A DNA stretch of 64,000 bases, taken from Pseudoalteromonas sp. A25. GTDB lineage: Bacteria > Pseudomonadota > Gammaproteobacteria > Enterobacterales > Alteromonadaceae. Below are positions 41,756 through 51,098 of this stretch, piece after piece (the stretch's first letter is position 1; each line of letters opens with the position of its first letter). Location: assembly GCF_009176705.1 (NCBI RefSeq), contig NZ_AP021846.1, positions 2,140,001 through 2,204,000 of the forward strand, in the 5' to 3' direction. The notes below the pieces were generated by a model. That model had not been told where the DNA came from. It searched no databases and worked only from the letters and a program-made list of their open reading frames with translations. The position numbers and the translations under genes were made by a program.

Positions 41756-42742
41756 TTAAGCTGACTTTTGTCTTTGTGCTTCTTTTTGTGCTTGTTTTGC
41801 TTCTTTACGTAGACGCAATGTTTCCTGTGCATCATGGCCAATATGCCCTTCACCACGCGCTTGTGCCAGTTGGATCTGCTTTTGGCGCTCAGCAAAACGT
41901 GCTCGTTGCTCTTCAGTTAAGCTATCATGACAATGGTGGCAAGATACACCTTCCATATATTCTTCGCGTTGCTTCTCTTCTTCTGTAATTGGCATACGAC
42001 AAGCGTGACATTGGTCATATGAGCCTTTTTGCAAGTCGTGGTCAACCGCTACGCGGTTATCAAACACAAAACACTCGCCTTCCCATAAAGACTCTTCTTT
42101 TGGTACTTCTTCCAAGTACTTTAAAATTCCGCCTTCAAGGTGATAAACCTCATCAAAACCCTGCTCTTTCATATAAGCAGTTGATTTTTCGCAACGAATG
42201 CCCCCAGTACAGAACATAGCTACTTTTTTATGCTTGCTCGGGTCAAGGTTTTCTTTAGCCCACTGCGGAAACTCACGGAAAGTCTTAGTATTTGGGTCAA
42301 TCGCATGCTTAAAAGTGCCAATTTCGATTTCGTAGTCATTACGCGTATCCACAACAACCACTTCTGGGTCTGAAATCAAATCATTCCATTCGTTAGGCTT
42401 TACGTAACTACCCACTACTTTCAATGGGTCAATACCTTGCACACCCATAGTAACGATCTCTTTTTTCAGTTTTACTTTGGTGCGGTAGAATGGACATGTT
42501 TCGTCGTATGACTCTTTGTATACGATATTATCTAAACCTGGCTGGGCACCTAACCATGTTAGTAGCGCATCAATACCCTCGCGTTTTCCAGCAACAGTAC
42601 CGTTAATGCCTTCAGCAGCGAGTAATAAAGTACCGCGAACTTCATTTTGTTCCATAACATCATGAAGTGGTTGACGAATTTGTTCAAAATTTGGCAGTGA
42701 CACGAATTTGTACATGGCACAAACCACAAATGGTTTAGACAT
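41756..42742 (-). CDS. trhO: tRNA uridine(34) hydroxylase TrhO (YceA)
   Basis: Oxygen-dependent hydroxylase making 5-hydroxyuridine at position 34, the first step to (m)cmo5U in tRNAs such as tRNA-Ser(UGA). 328 residues: N-terminal acylphosphatase-like domain (about 1-95), rhodanese domain (about 125-220) with the catalytic Cys loop [12 protein letters not shown], then a Cys-rich segment [11 protein letters not shown] and [12 protein letters not shown] that may bind zinc. AGGAAAAGCT precedes the ATG. It lies about 0.6 kb from a gene for one of its likely substrate tRNAs. Confidence 0.95.
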   Translation of the reverse strand: MSKPFVVCAMYKFVSLPNFEQIRQPLHDVMEQNEVRGTLLLAAEGINGTVAGKREGIDALLTWLGAQPGLDNIVYKESYDETCPFYRTKVKLKKEIVTMGVQGIDPLKVVGSYVKPNEWNDLISDPEVVVVDTRNDYEIEIGTFKHAIDPNTKTFREFPQWAKENLDPSKHKKVAMFCTGGIRCEKSTAYMKEQGFDEVYHLEGGILKYLEEVPKEESLWEGECFVFDNRVAVDHDLQKGSYDQCHACRMPITEEEKQREEYMEGVSCHHCHDSLTEEQRARFAERQKQIQLAQARGEGHIGHDAQETLRLRKEAKQAQKEAQRQKSA

Positions 42743-42813
42743 AGCTTTTCCTAAATTTCAGCTTTCACTTCGCTTAGGGCATTAAGCACAACGCCATAAG
42801 CACATATACCGAA

Positions 42814-42847
42814 CCGTAAATCCGGCGCTAGAGCGCGTATTGTACGG
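42814..42847. repeat. Compound inverted repeat in the trhO/helicase intergenic region
   Basis: CCGTA (42814-42818) pairs with TACGG (42843-42847), and inside it GCGC (42825-42828) pairs with GCGC (42833-42836) around TAGA. The two stems are separated by a symmetrical six-base internal loop. It lies between divergent genes; role unknown. Confidence 0.45.
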
Positions 42848-42890
42848 ATTTTTACTTTAATTGCAAAAACCCTGACACAAAGCGCTTTAA

Positions 42891-42923
42891 TGCTAGGAGA
42901 GCCTAGCAATGCTTTGCTATAAT
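42891..42923 (+). promoter_or_regulatory. Extended -10 promoter with overlapping dyad, DEAD-helicase gene
   Basis: TGCTATAAT (perfect -10 TATAAT at 42918-42923 with TG extension) lies 39 bases before the start at 42963. Just upstream TGCTAGG (42891-42897) pairs with CCTAGCA (42902-42908) across AGAG, covering the -35 position, as an operator would. Confidence 0.6.
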
Positions 42924-42962
42924 ACGCGGTCATTATAGAAAACAGTTTTGGAGAAAAACGCT

Positions 42963-44285
42963 TTGCACTTTACCGAATTAGGCATTGAAACTCGCCTCGA
43001 AAAACAACTTGCCCACCAAGGGATCACAGAGCCTACTGAGATCCAATCTCAAGCTGTACCAACAGCCATTGCCGGGCATGATGTATTCGCACAGTCAAAG
43101 ACAGGTTCAGGTAAAACCCTAGCGTTTTTATTACCCGCCGTACATCGCGTAATGAAACAAAAAGCGCTGAGTAAACGCGATCCTCGAGTACTCATCATTG
43201 CCCCCACTCGTGAACTTGCAACTCAGGTGTTTACACAATGTCGTTTGCTGATAGCTGGTACAAGCATCAGTGTTGTTAAAGTATTAGGCGGCGAAAACTT
43301 TAATGATCAAATTAAAGCTTTGCGTAAAGATCCACACATTGTAATCGGCACGCCCGGTCGTGTAGCCGATCACATAGAGCAGCGCTCATTACAACTAAGT
43401 GGATTAGAGTTACTTGTCTTCGATGAAGCAGACCGAATGCTAGATTTAGGATTTGCAGATCAGCTGAATAGAATAAACGACGAAGCAAATCATCGATTAC
43501 GTCAAACTCTCTTATTTTCTGCAACGCTCGATCATGCACAAGTAGAGGTGACTTCGCGTAATTTATTGCGCTCTCCTAAAAAAATAATATTGAGCGACGC
43601 CCACCAACAACACGGTGATATCAAACAAACATTGTATTTTGCCGATCATTTAGACCATAAAGACGCACTTCTAAAACACTTTGTGCAACAAAACGATGTG
43701 GGTCAATGCATTATTTTTACAGCAACTCGTTCAGATACTACCCGTATTAGCGATCAGCTCAATGCGTTAGGCATTAAAGCAACCGCACTTGCTGGTGATT
43801 TAGTACAAAGCAAACGTTTAGATATTATGGACACATTTAGCCGTGGCCTATTCAAAGTGTTGGTAACGACTGACGTAGCATCTCGAGGCCTTGACTTACT
43901 CAGCGTCACTCATGTAATTAACTTTGATTTACCTAAACAGGCTGAAGAATATGTGCACCGAATTGGCCGTACAGGCCGAGCTGGATTTAAAGGCACGGCT
44001 ATTTCACTCGTTGGTCCAAAAGATTGGAACAGTTACGTTGCCATCAAAAACTATTTAAACGACAAACTTGAATTTGCCAGCATCGACGGTTTAGAAGCCA
44101 AGTTTAGAGGCTTTAAACCTGTCAAGCCAAAAGCAGCAAAACCAAAGGTTGAAAAACCTGTAGCTAAAAAAACAATTAAAAAGCACACCAAGCCAAAAAG
44201 CAAAGTAAAAAAGGCAATTCCTGCACCATTTGACGTGGATGGCAATGCCCCACTTCGCCGCAAACCAAAGCCATCTGAGGAGTAA
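42963..44285 (+). CDS. DEAD-box ATP-dependent RNA helicase (RhlE-like)
   Basis: RNA helicase of the DEAD family. 440 residues from TTG 42963, chosen because GGAG lies nine bases upstream and the family begins with FxxLG; a TTG at 42948 is possible. Motifs in order: Q motif (GITEPTEIQSQAVP), Walker A SKTGSGKT, PTRELA, TPGR, DEAD in VFDEADRML, SAT, then TDVASRGLD and HRIGRTGRAG. The C-terminal tail (about 375-440) is rich in Lys and Pro, a common RNA-binding tail. The next gene starts two bases after the stop. Which E. coli helicase it replaces cannot be settled. Confidence 0.93.
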   Translation: MHFTELGIETRLEKQLAHQGITEPTEIQSQAVPTAIAGHDVFAQSKTGSGKTLAFLLPAVHRVMKQKALSKRDPRVLIIAPTRELATQVFTQCRLLIAGTSISVVKVLGGENFNDQIKALRKDPHIVIGTPGRVADHIEQRSLQLSGLELLVFDEADRMLDLGFADQLNRINDEANHRLRQTLLFSATLDHAQVEVTSRNLLRSPKKIILSDAHQQHGDIKQTLYFADHLDHKDALLKHFVQQNDVGQCIIFTATRSDTTRISDQLNALGIKATALAGDLVQSKRLDIMDTFSRGLFKVLVTTDVASRGLDLLSVTHVINFDLPKQAEEYVHRIGRTGRAGFKGTAISLVGPKDWNSYVAIKNYLNDKLEFASIDGLEAKFRGFKPVKPKAAKPKVEKPVAKKTIKKHTKPKSKVKKAIPAPFDVDGNAPLRRKPKPSEE

Positions 44286-44287
44286 CC

Positions 44288-45115
44288 ATGTTAGGTCGTA
44301 TTGAAACATTAATGGTCAGCGAAATATGCGCTGAAGGTGCTTATCTAGATGGCAGAGAACTCGGTGAAGTATTTTTACCTGCCAAAGAGTTAGACGAGCA
44401 CTTAGAAGCTGGAGATAGTGCTAAAGTTTTCATCTTTCAAGATTCTCAAGGGCACCCGACTGCAACAACTAAAACCCCCATCGCACAGGTGGGTGAGTTT
44501 GCACTGTTGCGTGTAAAAGAACTCAGCACCGTCGGCGCGTTTATGGATATTGGCATAGATAAAGATGTATTAGCTCCGTTCAATGAGCAAAAGCCTAAAA
44601 TGCGCGAAGGCTACAGTTATCTAGTTAAGTTATACCTTGATAATGCTAGCAAGCGCATATGTGCCTCGAGCAACCTCAACAAATTCGTTAACAAAACTGA
44701 ACCAACCTATGAAAAATTTGAAGAAGTTGACCTTATCGTTGCAGCAAAAACAGACCTTGGCTATAAGGTAATTGTTAATGAACAACACTTCGGCGTGGTA
44801 TTTTTCAATACCGTATTTAAACGCATGTTTATTGGTCAAAAACTCAAAGGCTACATCAAAGTCGTGCGCGATGATGGCAAAATTGATGTCGTACTCGACA
44901 AGCCAGGCATGGATAAAGTGGTCAACTTGAGTGAACAAATTTTGCAAGCACTTCAGGAAAACGGTGGCCGATTACCGCTTGGCGATAAGTCAGATCCAGA
45001 ACAGATAAAAAAGGCATTTTCAACCAGTAAAGCTAATTTTAAAAAAGCCATTGGTGGCTTGTTTAAACAAGGAAAAATTAGTATCGAAGCGAAGTCCATT
45101 TCTTTAAAAGACTAG
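44288..45115 (+). CDS. CvfB/YitL-like S1-domain RNA-binding protein
   Basis: 275 residues, CvfB family: tandem S1-like OB domains followed by a winged-helix end. Seen: IETLMVSEICAEGAYLDG at the start, a typical S1 strand FALLRVKELSTVGAFMDIGIDKDVLAPF (about 73-100), a third OB segment with DLGYKVIVNEQHFGVVF, and the C-terminal LPLGDKSDPEQIKKAF..SKANFKKAIGGLFKQGKI, which is diagnostic. It starts two bases after the DEAD helicase stop, suggesting the two act on the same RNAs. No function has been settled in gammaproteobacteria. Confidence 0.88.
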   Translation: MLGRIETLMVSEICAEGAYLDGRELGEVFLPAKELDEHLEAGDSAKVFIFQDSQGHPTATTKTPIAQVGEFALLRVKELSTVGAFMDIGIDKDVLAPFNEQKPKMREGYSYLVKLYLDNASKRICASSNLNKFVNKTEPTYEKFEEVDLIVAAKTDLGYKVIVNEQHFGVVFFNTVFKRMFIGQKLKGYIKVVRDDGKIDVVLDKPGMDKVVNLSEQILQALQENGGRLPLGDKSDPEQIKKAFSTSKANFKKAIGGLFKQGKISIEAKSISLKD

Positions 45116-45127
45116 CCGCATGCAGTA

Positions 45128-45159
45128 AAAGCAGTGTTTTGAGCCACCAGCACTGCTTT
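45128..45159 (+). terminator. Hairpin after the helicase/S1-protein pair
   Basis: AAAGCAGTG (45128-45136) pairs with CACTGCTTT (45151-45159), 14-base loop. There is no T-tract beyond it, so it is a weak terminator candidate. The 200 bases to the next gene show no other feature. Confidence 0.4.
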
Positions 45160-45361
45160 ATCCCCCTTCGTTTATCTCAGTTGACCTACTGAGTAGATCA
45201 CACCAAGCATAATGTTAAAAACTCAAACTACTAACTCCGTTACTGTTTGACTTTTTCAAAAAGTATCTATCTACTTAAAAGTCAAATTACGTTCAACCTA
45301 TTTATTTAGGCTGCATAAATGAAAATGGAATCACGTAGAATATTAATAAAAAGGACAACAT

Positions 45362-46660
45362 ATGCTAAAATATATTGTATTCGGACTTACGCTTTTACCG
45401 ATCATTTCACAGGCTGCGTCACTATTTCATGATGAAAGTAAATGCAAGCCCTCACAAGAGTATGATGATATTTCTATCTCGCTAACCCACAACGACATTG
45501 CTAATAAATCTGAATCTCAAATTTTAGATGAACTAAAAAAACTGACGTTCAATAAGGTTCAAGAAAGAATTTCTGCACAGCAGTATGATTATCAAGTGAA
45601 AGACATCTCGTTTCGCCATCGTCTCGGAAAACATGCCTCTGCACAGGCACATTTAAAGCTCAGTCCTGTGGATTCCTGTATAAATGGCGTTGTTATTGAC
45701 GAAAAACACTACGATAGACTAGGTAGTAAACTAGTGCACTTTAAAACCAAGTTGCAATTTGCAACCAGCCGCACTCTTAAACTAAATACAGCATTTGCCG
45801 CCGGCAAAAGTACTATAGAAAACTTCACCATTACACCAAAAAGCGTCTTTGGCATAAAAATAGGAAACCAGCTAACTGAAGCAGAACAAATCGTTGGTAG
45901 ATTCAGTGCAACTTGGCCCATAAATGAGCAACATAAAATTCGATTTATTGGCAGAGAGCACGCCTTTTTATTTAAGAACGACACCTTAATTGGCTATCAA
46001 TATCACAACTCCCTATTACCTATCAGTTTTAGAAATAACTTAGAGATAATCTCAAACCAACTACAGATAGCCATTAGTGACACCAATACAGAAAAACTCA
46101 GTGACTTGTATATTGACGAAGTATTAGAGCAAAAACTAACATCGCAGTTTAGTAATATTAGTACATCACGAGTGAAAATCAGTGAAGAGGAAGTATTAGT
46201 GCAGCTGCAAGGCTTATCTATCGGCGCTCTCATAAGTAAAAATACGCCTGTGCAAGCGCTTCCATGCTATAGAAATAACTCAAACATAGACGACTTCTTA
46301 AGTGCTAACAAGCAATCGTTAATTGAAATCATCGATGTTGACAATCGCTTATCATACATCACAGGCTGCTCACAACGTATCATGGCATACGACTCAGGCA
46401 AAGTTAAGTCAGTGGAATTGTTGGAGCCTTTTAGTGCGACAAACGCATTTTTATTTGCTATTAAACGCATGATAGGTGCAATCGAGCCTTGGCAATTCGA
46501 AGGCGTTAAATACGGCGGACCGAAAAGTCAGCTCGATAAATTTAAGCTTATACAGTCTGATAAACATACACTCTCTGTAGAGAGCGGCCAATGGTTAGGC
46601 ATATTTAATCTATATGACGAGCAATTAACCAACGCTACTTTATATCCAAAAGCTTTATAA
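45362..46660 (+). CDS. Hypothetical secreted protein
   Basis: 432 residues, not recognised. AAAAGGACAACAT precedes the ATG. Signal peptide about 1-18 (MLKYIVFGLTLLPIISQA). The mature protein is mixed and polar, with five cysteines spread along it (SKCKPSQE, SPVDSCING, ALPCYRNN, ITGCSQRI) and no repeat or membrane segment. FGIKIGNQLTEAEQIVGRFSATW resembles the core of periplasmic proteins that track calcium or metal-bound modules, but I cannot name a family. Single gene between two hairpins. Confidence 0.7.
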   Translation: MLKYIVFGLTLLPIISQAASLFHDESKCKPSQEYDDISISLTHNDIANKSESQILDELKKLTFNKVQERISAQQYDYQVKDISFRHRLGKHASAQAHLKLSPVDSCINGVVIDEKHYDRLGSKLVHFKTKLQFATSRTLKLNTAFAAGKSTIENFTITPKSVFGIKIGNQLTEAEQIVGRFSATWPINEQHKIRFIGREHAFLFKNDTLIGYQYHNSLLPISFRNNLEIISNQLQIAISDTNTEKLSDLYIDEVLEQKLTSQFSNISTSRVKISEEEVLVQLQGLSIGALISKNTPVQALPCYRNNSNIDDFLSANKQSLIEIIDVDNRLSYITGCSQRIMAYDSGKVKSVELLEPFSATNAFLFAIKRMIGAIEPWQFEGVKYGGPKSQLDKFKLIQSDKHTLSVESGQWLGIFNLYDEQLTNATLYPKAL

Positions 46661-46680
46661 GACACTTAGTAATCAACATT

Positions 46681-46717
46681 TGTCCGACAAAATTACCAAA
46701 TACAACTTTGTCGGACA
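46681..46717. terminator. Hairpin between convergent genes
   Basis: TGTCCGACAAA (46681-46691) pairs perfectly with TTTGTCGGACA (46707-46717), 15-base loop. It lies between the secreted-protein gene (+) and the LysR gene (-), so it probably ends both transcripts. Confidence 0.6.
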
Positions 46718-46755
46718 CCTAATACGATATCGAGCTGAGAGTTTAAATCCTTAAG

Positions 46756-47643
46756 TCAGTTCAAGCGATCTTTTAAAAAATCAATAAACACTTTCACTTT
46801 TTGCGCTACATATTCACGATGAGGATACACCGCTAATAGATCAAAGTGCATCACATCATAATCTTTAAGCAATTGAATTAACTCTCCTTTAATAAGAGAT
46901 TCTTCCACAACAAAAATAGGACATAGGATCACTCCCCCCCCTTTTTTTGCCACTTCCCTAGATGCACTTGGGCTGTTCAAACTCAATTGACTGTTAACTT
47001 CAATAGAATGTTCTTTTTGCGTCTGCTTATGAGTAAAGGGCCAAAAATGCCCAACCTTATAATTGCTATCAACGATACAAGTCGCCATTTTTAAATCTTC
47101 TGGCTGATTAATTTTTCCAATTTTTTTCATGTAACTGGGTGAACAACACACAACCAGCGGATATGTTGATATTTTTCGTGCAATTAATGAGGAGTCGTTT
47201 AAATGACCGACTCGCAAACGAACATCAATCCCTTCCTCAACCATATTGACACTAGCATTAGATAATATCAGCTCTACTTTTAGCTCAGGATGAGCTTGGG
47301 TAAATTCAGGCAGCACCTGCGCCAAGCGAGTTTCACCCAAAGCAAATGGTGCGCTCACCCTGAGTGTTCCCACTAATGAAGTATTTAAAGCACGTGCTCC
47401 ATCTAGCATTTCTTGGTATTGCTCAAGTACCAAAACCGCATGATGATAAAACTTCTCTCCCGCTTCTGTTAAATCGACACGTCTTGTTGTTCTGTTAAAC
47501 AAGCGAACATTTGCTTGGTGCTCTAATTGCGCAATGTATTTGCTGACTAAAGACTTTGATAATCCCAGTCTATCACTTGCTAGGGTAAAAGAATGAGTTT
47601 GCGATACAGCAACCATTGCCTTAAGGCCATCGATCGTATCCAT
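46756..47643 (-). CDS. LysR-family transcriptional regulator
   Basis: 295 residues. N-terminal winged helix-turn-helix (about 1-60: MDTIDGLKAMVAVSQTHSF, LGLSKSLVSKYIAQLE, VRLFNRTTRRVDLTEAG), then the periplasmic-binding-protein-like effector domain (about 90-295) with GTLRVSAPFALGE. The ligand is unknown. It is divergent from the exported alpha/beta hydrolase gene with 154 bases between the starts, the standard layout of a LysR regulator and its target. Closest types are the CrgA/PA-like regulators that respond to small aromatic or electrophilic compounds; this is family knowledge only. Confidence 0.93.
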   Translation of the reverse strand: MDTIDGLKAMVAVSQTHSFTLASDRLGLSKSLVSKYIAQLEHQANVRLFNRTTRRVDLTEAGEKFYHHAVLVLEQYQEMLDGARALNTSLVGTLRVSAPFALGETRLAQVLPEFTQAHPELKVELILSNASVNMVEEGIDVRLRVGHLNDSSLIARKISTYPLVVCCSPSYMKKIGKINQPEDLKMATCIVDSNYKVGHFWPFTHKQTQKEHSIEVNSQLSLNSPSASREVAKKGGGVILCPIFVVEESLIKGELIQLLKDYDVMHFDLLAVYPHREYVAQKVKVFIDFLKDRLN

Positions 47644-47797
47644 TTAATTGTCAATATTTTGGAAATAGTTAATCAACAATATACCTATTTATCGCCATAA
47701 TAGAAATAGACATAATAGCTCCATCGCTCAGGCACAGTGCACAACAGCACAGCTGATGAGTATTAATACTAAATGTGATTTTTATAGGAATACAATT

Positions 47798-48769
47798 ATG
47801 TCTCAATCAAATGGTTCAACTTTTATAAAAAAAGTTAAGAAAAACATGATGTTAGCAACTGCGGCATTGGCTGTTGGCGTTGGTAGTGCTTATGCCTCAC
47901 CAACACAACACAAAACAGTTGAAGTAGAAAAACAAACTATCTTTTATCGTGAAGCGGGAGACATAAGCGACCCAACAATTGTACTTTTACATGGCTTTCC
48001 AACTTCATCTCACATGTATCGTAACCTTATTCCAAAACTAGCGGATAATTATCATGTTATCGCGCCTGATTACCCAGGTTTTGGTAATAGCTCAATGCCT
48101 TCTGTTAATGAGTTCGAATATAGTTTCGACAACTTAGCGAGCATTACTGAAAAGTTCCTCAACAAGGTGGGTGTTAAGAAATTTACTATGTATGTTATGG
48201 ATTATGGCGCACCAATTGGATTTAGACTTGCGCACGACAACCCGAGTAAAATTGAAGGCTTAATCATTCAAAATGGTAATGCGTATGATGAAGGTCTACG
48301 TGATTTTTGGAACCCAATCAAGCAGTACTGGGCTGATAAAAGTGACGCAAATAAACAAGCCCTTGCTGATGCACTGCTCACGATAGACGCGACCAAATGG
48401 CAATACACAAACGGTGCTCGAAACAGCGAAGCTATCAGCCCTGATAACTGGATTGTCGATCAAGCATTGCTAGATAGACCAGGAAACAAAGAGATCCAAC
48501 TAGAGTTGTTTTATTCATATGGTACCAATCCAGCTCTATACCCTGCTTGGCAGAACTACTTTAGAACGCACCAGCCACCAACACTACTGGTATGGGGTAA
48601 GGGTGATTATATCTTCCCTGAAGAAGGTGCACATCCGTACAAAAGAGATCTTAAAAACCTGGATTTTAACATTCTTGATACCGGACACTTTGCGCTTGAA
48701 GAAGATTTAGAACTAATCACTAACAAAATTCTGTCTTTCATGGAGACGCGCGTTCATAACAAACGTTAA
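47798..48769 (+). CDS. Exported alpha/beta hydrolase with Asp nucleophile
   Basis: 323 residues from ATG 47798 with AGGAA ahead. A long hydrophobic signal region (about 16-34, MMLATAALAVGVGSAYAS) suggests export. Catalytic set: oxyanion HGFP at 65-68, nucleophile D135 in YVMDYGAPIG, acid D270 in GKGD and H297 in DTGHFAL. An Asp at the nucleophile position is the mark of haloalkane/haloacetate dehalogenases and epoxide hydrolases rather than esterases. It is divergent from a LysR regulator, so probably inducible. Substrate unknown. Confidence 0.87.
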   Translation: MSQSNGSTFIKKVKKNMMLATAALAVGVGSAYASPTQHKTVEVEKQTIFYREAGDISDPTIVLLHGFPTSSHMYRNLIPKLADNYHVIAPDYPGFGNSSMPSVNEFEYSFDNLASITEKFLNKVGVKKFTMYVMDYGAPIGFRLAHDNPSKIEGLIIQNGNAYDEGLRDFWNPIKQYWADKSDANKQALADALLTIDATKWQYTNGARNSEAISPDNWIVDQALLDRPGNKEIQLELFYSYGTNPALYPAWQNYFRTHQPPTLLVWGKGDYIFPEEGAHPYKRDLKNLDFNILDTGHFALEEDLELITNKILSFMETRVHNKR

Positions 48770-48780
48770 ACACTAAAACG

Positions 48781-48819
48781 ACAAGACCAACTAAAGCGCT
48801 GATACTTAGTTGGTCTTGT
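48781..48819. terminator. Strong hairpin between convergent genes
   Basis: ACAAGACCAACTAA (48781-48794) pairs exactly with TTAGTTGGTCTTGT (48806-48819), 11-base loop. It lies between the hydrolase (+) and the TonB receptor (-). There is no long T-tract on either side. Confidence 0.65.
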
Positions 48820-48836
48820 ACATTGTTACCATGTGA

Positions 48837-50900
48837 CTAAAATCGGTAGCTAAACTGAAACCTTATATTTCTTGGCGCTTGCAAATATTTAACGGGAGAT
48901 GAGCCCCTACCATTACTGTGAAAATATTCTTTATTAAACATGTTCTCAATATACACTCCATATACGTAGTGCTGAGTTTGTTTAAATAAGTGCAAATTTA
49001 GCGTGGTCCATGCATCTACTTCTTCTACTTGCGTACCTGTTGTATCCAATTGATTTGCTTCTGTATAAGTCTTATCCCAATGATCAACGAAACCTGCAAC
49101 ACGCCAAGTATCATTCAAACGATAGACCAAACCAAATTTAACTTTATACTTGGGGACATCTAACACTTGCCAGTGTTCGCCAATACGCTCGTCGTCTGGT
49201 TTTATATAGCGAAAACCAAATTGGCCTTGCCAATTGTTTGCCTGAAATTTAAGCTGTGTTTCAATACCATAGATACTATGTTCCCCTGTAATTTCCGTCC
49301 GCCAGCCTCCTATTGCTGGGTCGAGTATTTTTTCATAAAAGTTCTCTGCTTTCATATGATAAAGTGCAGAAATGCTGGCAAACTTAATATCTTTAAATAC
49401 AAAGCTTTTACTGTAGTTTAACTCCGTCATACCCATCGTTTGTGATTCAAGCTTATCATCCACCACTAAATCAAACTCAAAAATCGTAGGAGGCCTAAAC
49501 GCTTCTCCATACGTCAATTTAATTGCCTGAGACTCATCACTTTGATATACCAAACTAGCACGAGGTAAATAAGCCGAGTTAGTGAAATCTTGACGGTTAT
49601 ACCTCAGCCCTGCACTCAATTTTAAGCTTTTGCTGTCCCACTGAAATGTTCTCGAATACTGGCCATACATCGCATGTTTTGTGGATTTTTCTTTATCTTT
49701 TGCCCATTCTGGTGGGGTAAATAAGGTAACTTTTCCATCATTTTCACGATACTTAACTTTCCTTCCTATCACCGTTCTCCAACCATCATAACCAAAAATT
49801 AAGTCAGCAGTTTCGTCAATTTGATATTGCCACTGTGTCGTCAGTCTTATCCTATCTGATGGGCCTATATCTTCTCGCTCATTATCTTGAACAAGATCTT
49901 GATATTGTTTTGCCCCATCAGGCACTACCGTAGTAAGCCTATCTTTTTCTTTATATTCTCTATAATAGCTAACTTCAAAATTCCCCTGCCACTGGGCATC
50001 GGGTTTAACATTTTTTCCTAGATAATAGTTAGCATATCCGCGTCTTGAATCATCACCTGTAAAATAGTCATATGCTACCGCTTCAATCCCGCTGACATTT
50101 TCAGCTCGACTGATATTCGCTCCAACATACATGTCTTGATAACTAAGCTTACCGTCTATTGTGTAGTTTTTTTCGTTGTTTCTAAATGCGCTCGAGTCTA
50201 GATTGCGAAGTTTATCCTTGCTACTGCGACTAAATTGTTCGGTATTGACAACAAACTCTTTGAGCTCTTGATAGTTTTGGTCACTTTCAAAGTAACTCGC
50301 ACTTACTGATACCGCCAAGTCTTGTTGTGCATAATTGAATAGCGCATGAGCATGCTTAGTGCCCACTTCACCAGCAAGAACTTGTATCTCATTTTCCATA
50401 TTGCCTAAACGCGTAATAACGTTTATTACACCCTGTGTGGCGTTACCACCATAAAGTGTAGAATTAGGCCCTTGCAGCACCTCTACCCGTTCAATACGGC
50501 TAGCGGGAAAGTTATTCATTATAAACGCTTCATTGGCTAGTAAGTTTTGCACTTCACGGCCATCAATTAACATCAAGGTACCAGACATATTACCGGTAAA
50601 GCCTCTTTGCCCACCTGGAAGCCAGCTCCATTGGTAGAAGTAATCCATATTAGGAACACTCGCAAGGATTTCTTTCAAGTCTCGCCAGCCATAATTTTCA
50701 ATATCGTTACGACTAACTACATACACTGTACCTGATGACGATAACCAAGGCTCACTTTTACGAGCTGCTACGGAAACCTCTAAGTTCAGCAACTCTTCAA
50801 ATGGTAAAGAGAATAAAGGATCTTCTTTGGCGCTTTTGGCACTAGTTTGAGGGCTGCTAATGCCAAAAAGCACTAAAATCGATAAACAACGAAAGTTCAT
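48837..50900 (-). CDS. TonB-dependent outer-membrane receptor
   Basis: 687 residues from ATG 50900; a TTG at 50915 with GAAAGAA ahead is also possible. Signal peptide MNFRCLSILVLFGISSPQTSA. Plug domain about 45-170 with VSVAARKSEPW, RGFTGNMSGTLMLIDGREV, RIERVEVLQGPNSTLYGGNATQGVINVIT, then a long barrel with QAIKLTYGEAFRPPTIFEF and the C-terminal FQFSYRF. It imports an iron complex, cobalamin or other large ligand; which one cannot be told. It resembles the cobalamin/catecholate group (ALASVPNMDY type plug). A LytS/LytR-type system lies immediately upstream on the same strand. I saw no convincing Fur box. Confidence 0.93.
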   Translation of the reverse strand: MNFRCLSILVLFGISSPQTSAKSAKEDPLFSLPFEELLNLEVSVAARKSEPWLSSSGTVYVVSRNDIENYGWRDLKEILASVPNMDYFYQWSWLPGGQRGFTGNMSGTLMLIDGREVQNLLANEAFIMNNFPASRIERVEVLQGPNSTLYGGNATQGVINVITRLGNMENEIQVLAGEVGTKHAHALFNYAQQDLAVSVSASYFESDQNYQELKEFVVNTEQFSRSSKDKLRNLDSSAFRNNEKNYTIDGKLSYQDMYVGANISRAENVSGIEAVAYDYFTGDDSRRGYANYYLGKNVKPDAQWQGNFEVSYYREYKEKDRLTTVVPDGAKQYQDLVQDNEREDIGPSDRIRLTTQWQYQIDETADLIFGYDGWRTVIGRKVKYRENDGKVTLFTPPEWAKDKEKSTKHAMYGQYSRTFQWDSKSLKLSAGLRYNRQDFTNSAYLPRASLVYQSDESQAIKLTYGEAFRPPTIFEFDLVVDDKLESQTMGMTELNYSKSFVFKDIKFASISALYHMKAENFYEKILDPAIGGWRTEITGEHSIYGIETQLKFQANNWQGQFGFRYIKPDDERIGEHWQVLDVPKYKVKFGLVYRLNDTWRVAGFVDHWDKTYTEANQLDTTGTQVEEVDAWTTLNLHLFKQTQHYVYGVYIENMFNKEYFHSNGRGSSPVKYLQAPRNIRFQFSYRF

Positions 50901-51098
50901 AACGTGAGAAGTCAATGGATTCTTTCAAGAAGTATAGTACTAAAATAATACAAGTGCCGCTGGTTTATTGTTTATCAATCATACAATTGCACCCAGGGCT
51001 CTTATTGAAACAAATGACCTTGGTAACATAATGCCAGTGCGTTATAAGTAAAGGTTTCTGCTGTTTATAATTAAAAGAGCATTACATAGACTAAACAG

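Noticed and set aside
50901..51098. Fur box ahead of the TonB receptor
   Set aside because: Only loose AT-rich dyads; no match to the GATAAT-type hexamer array.
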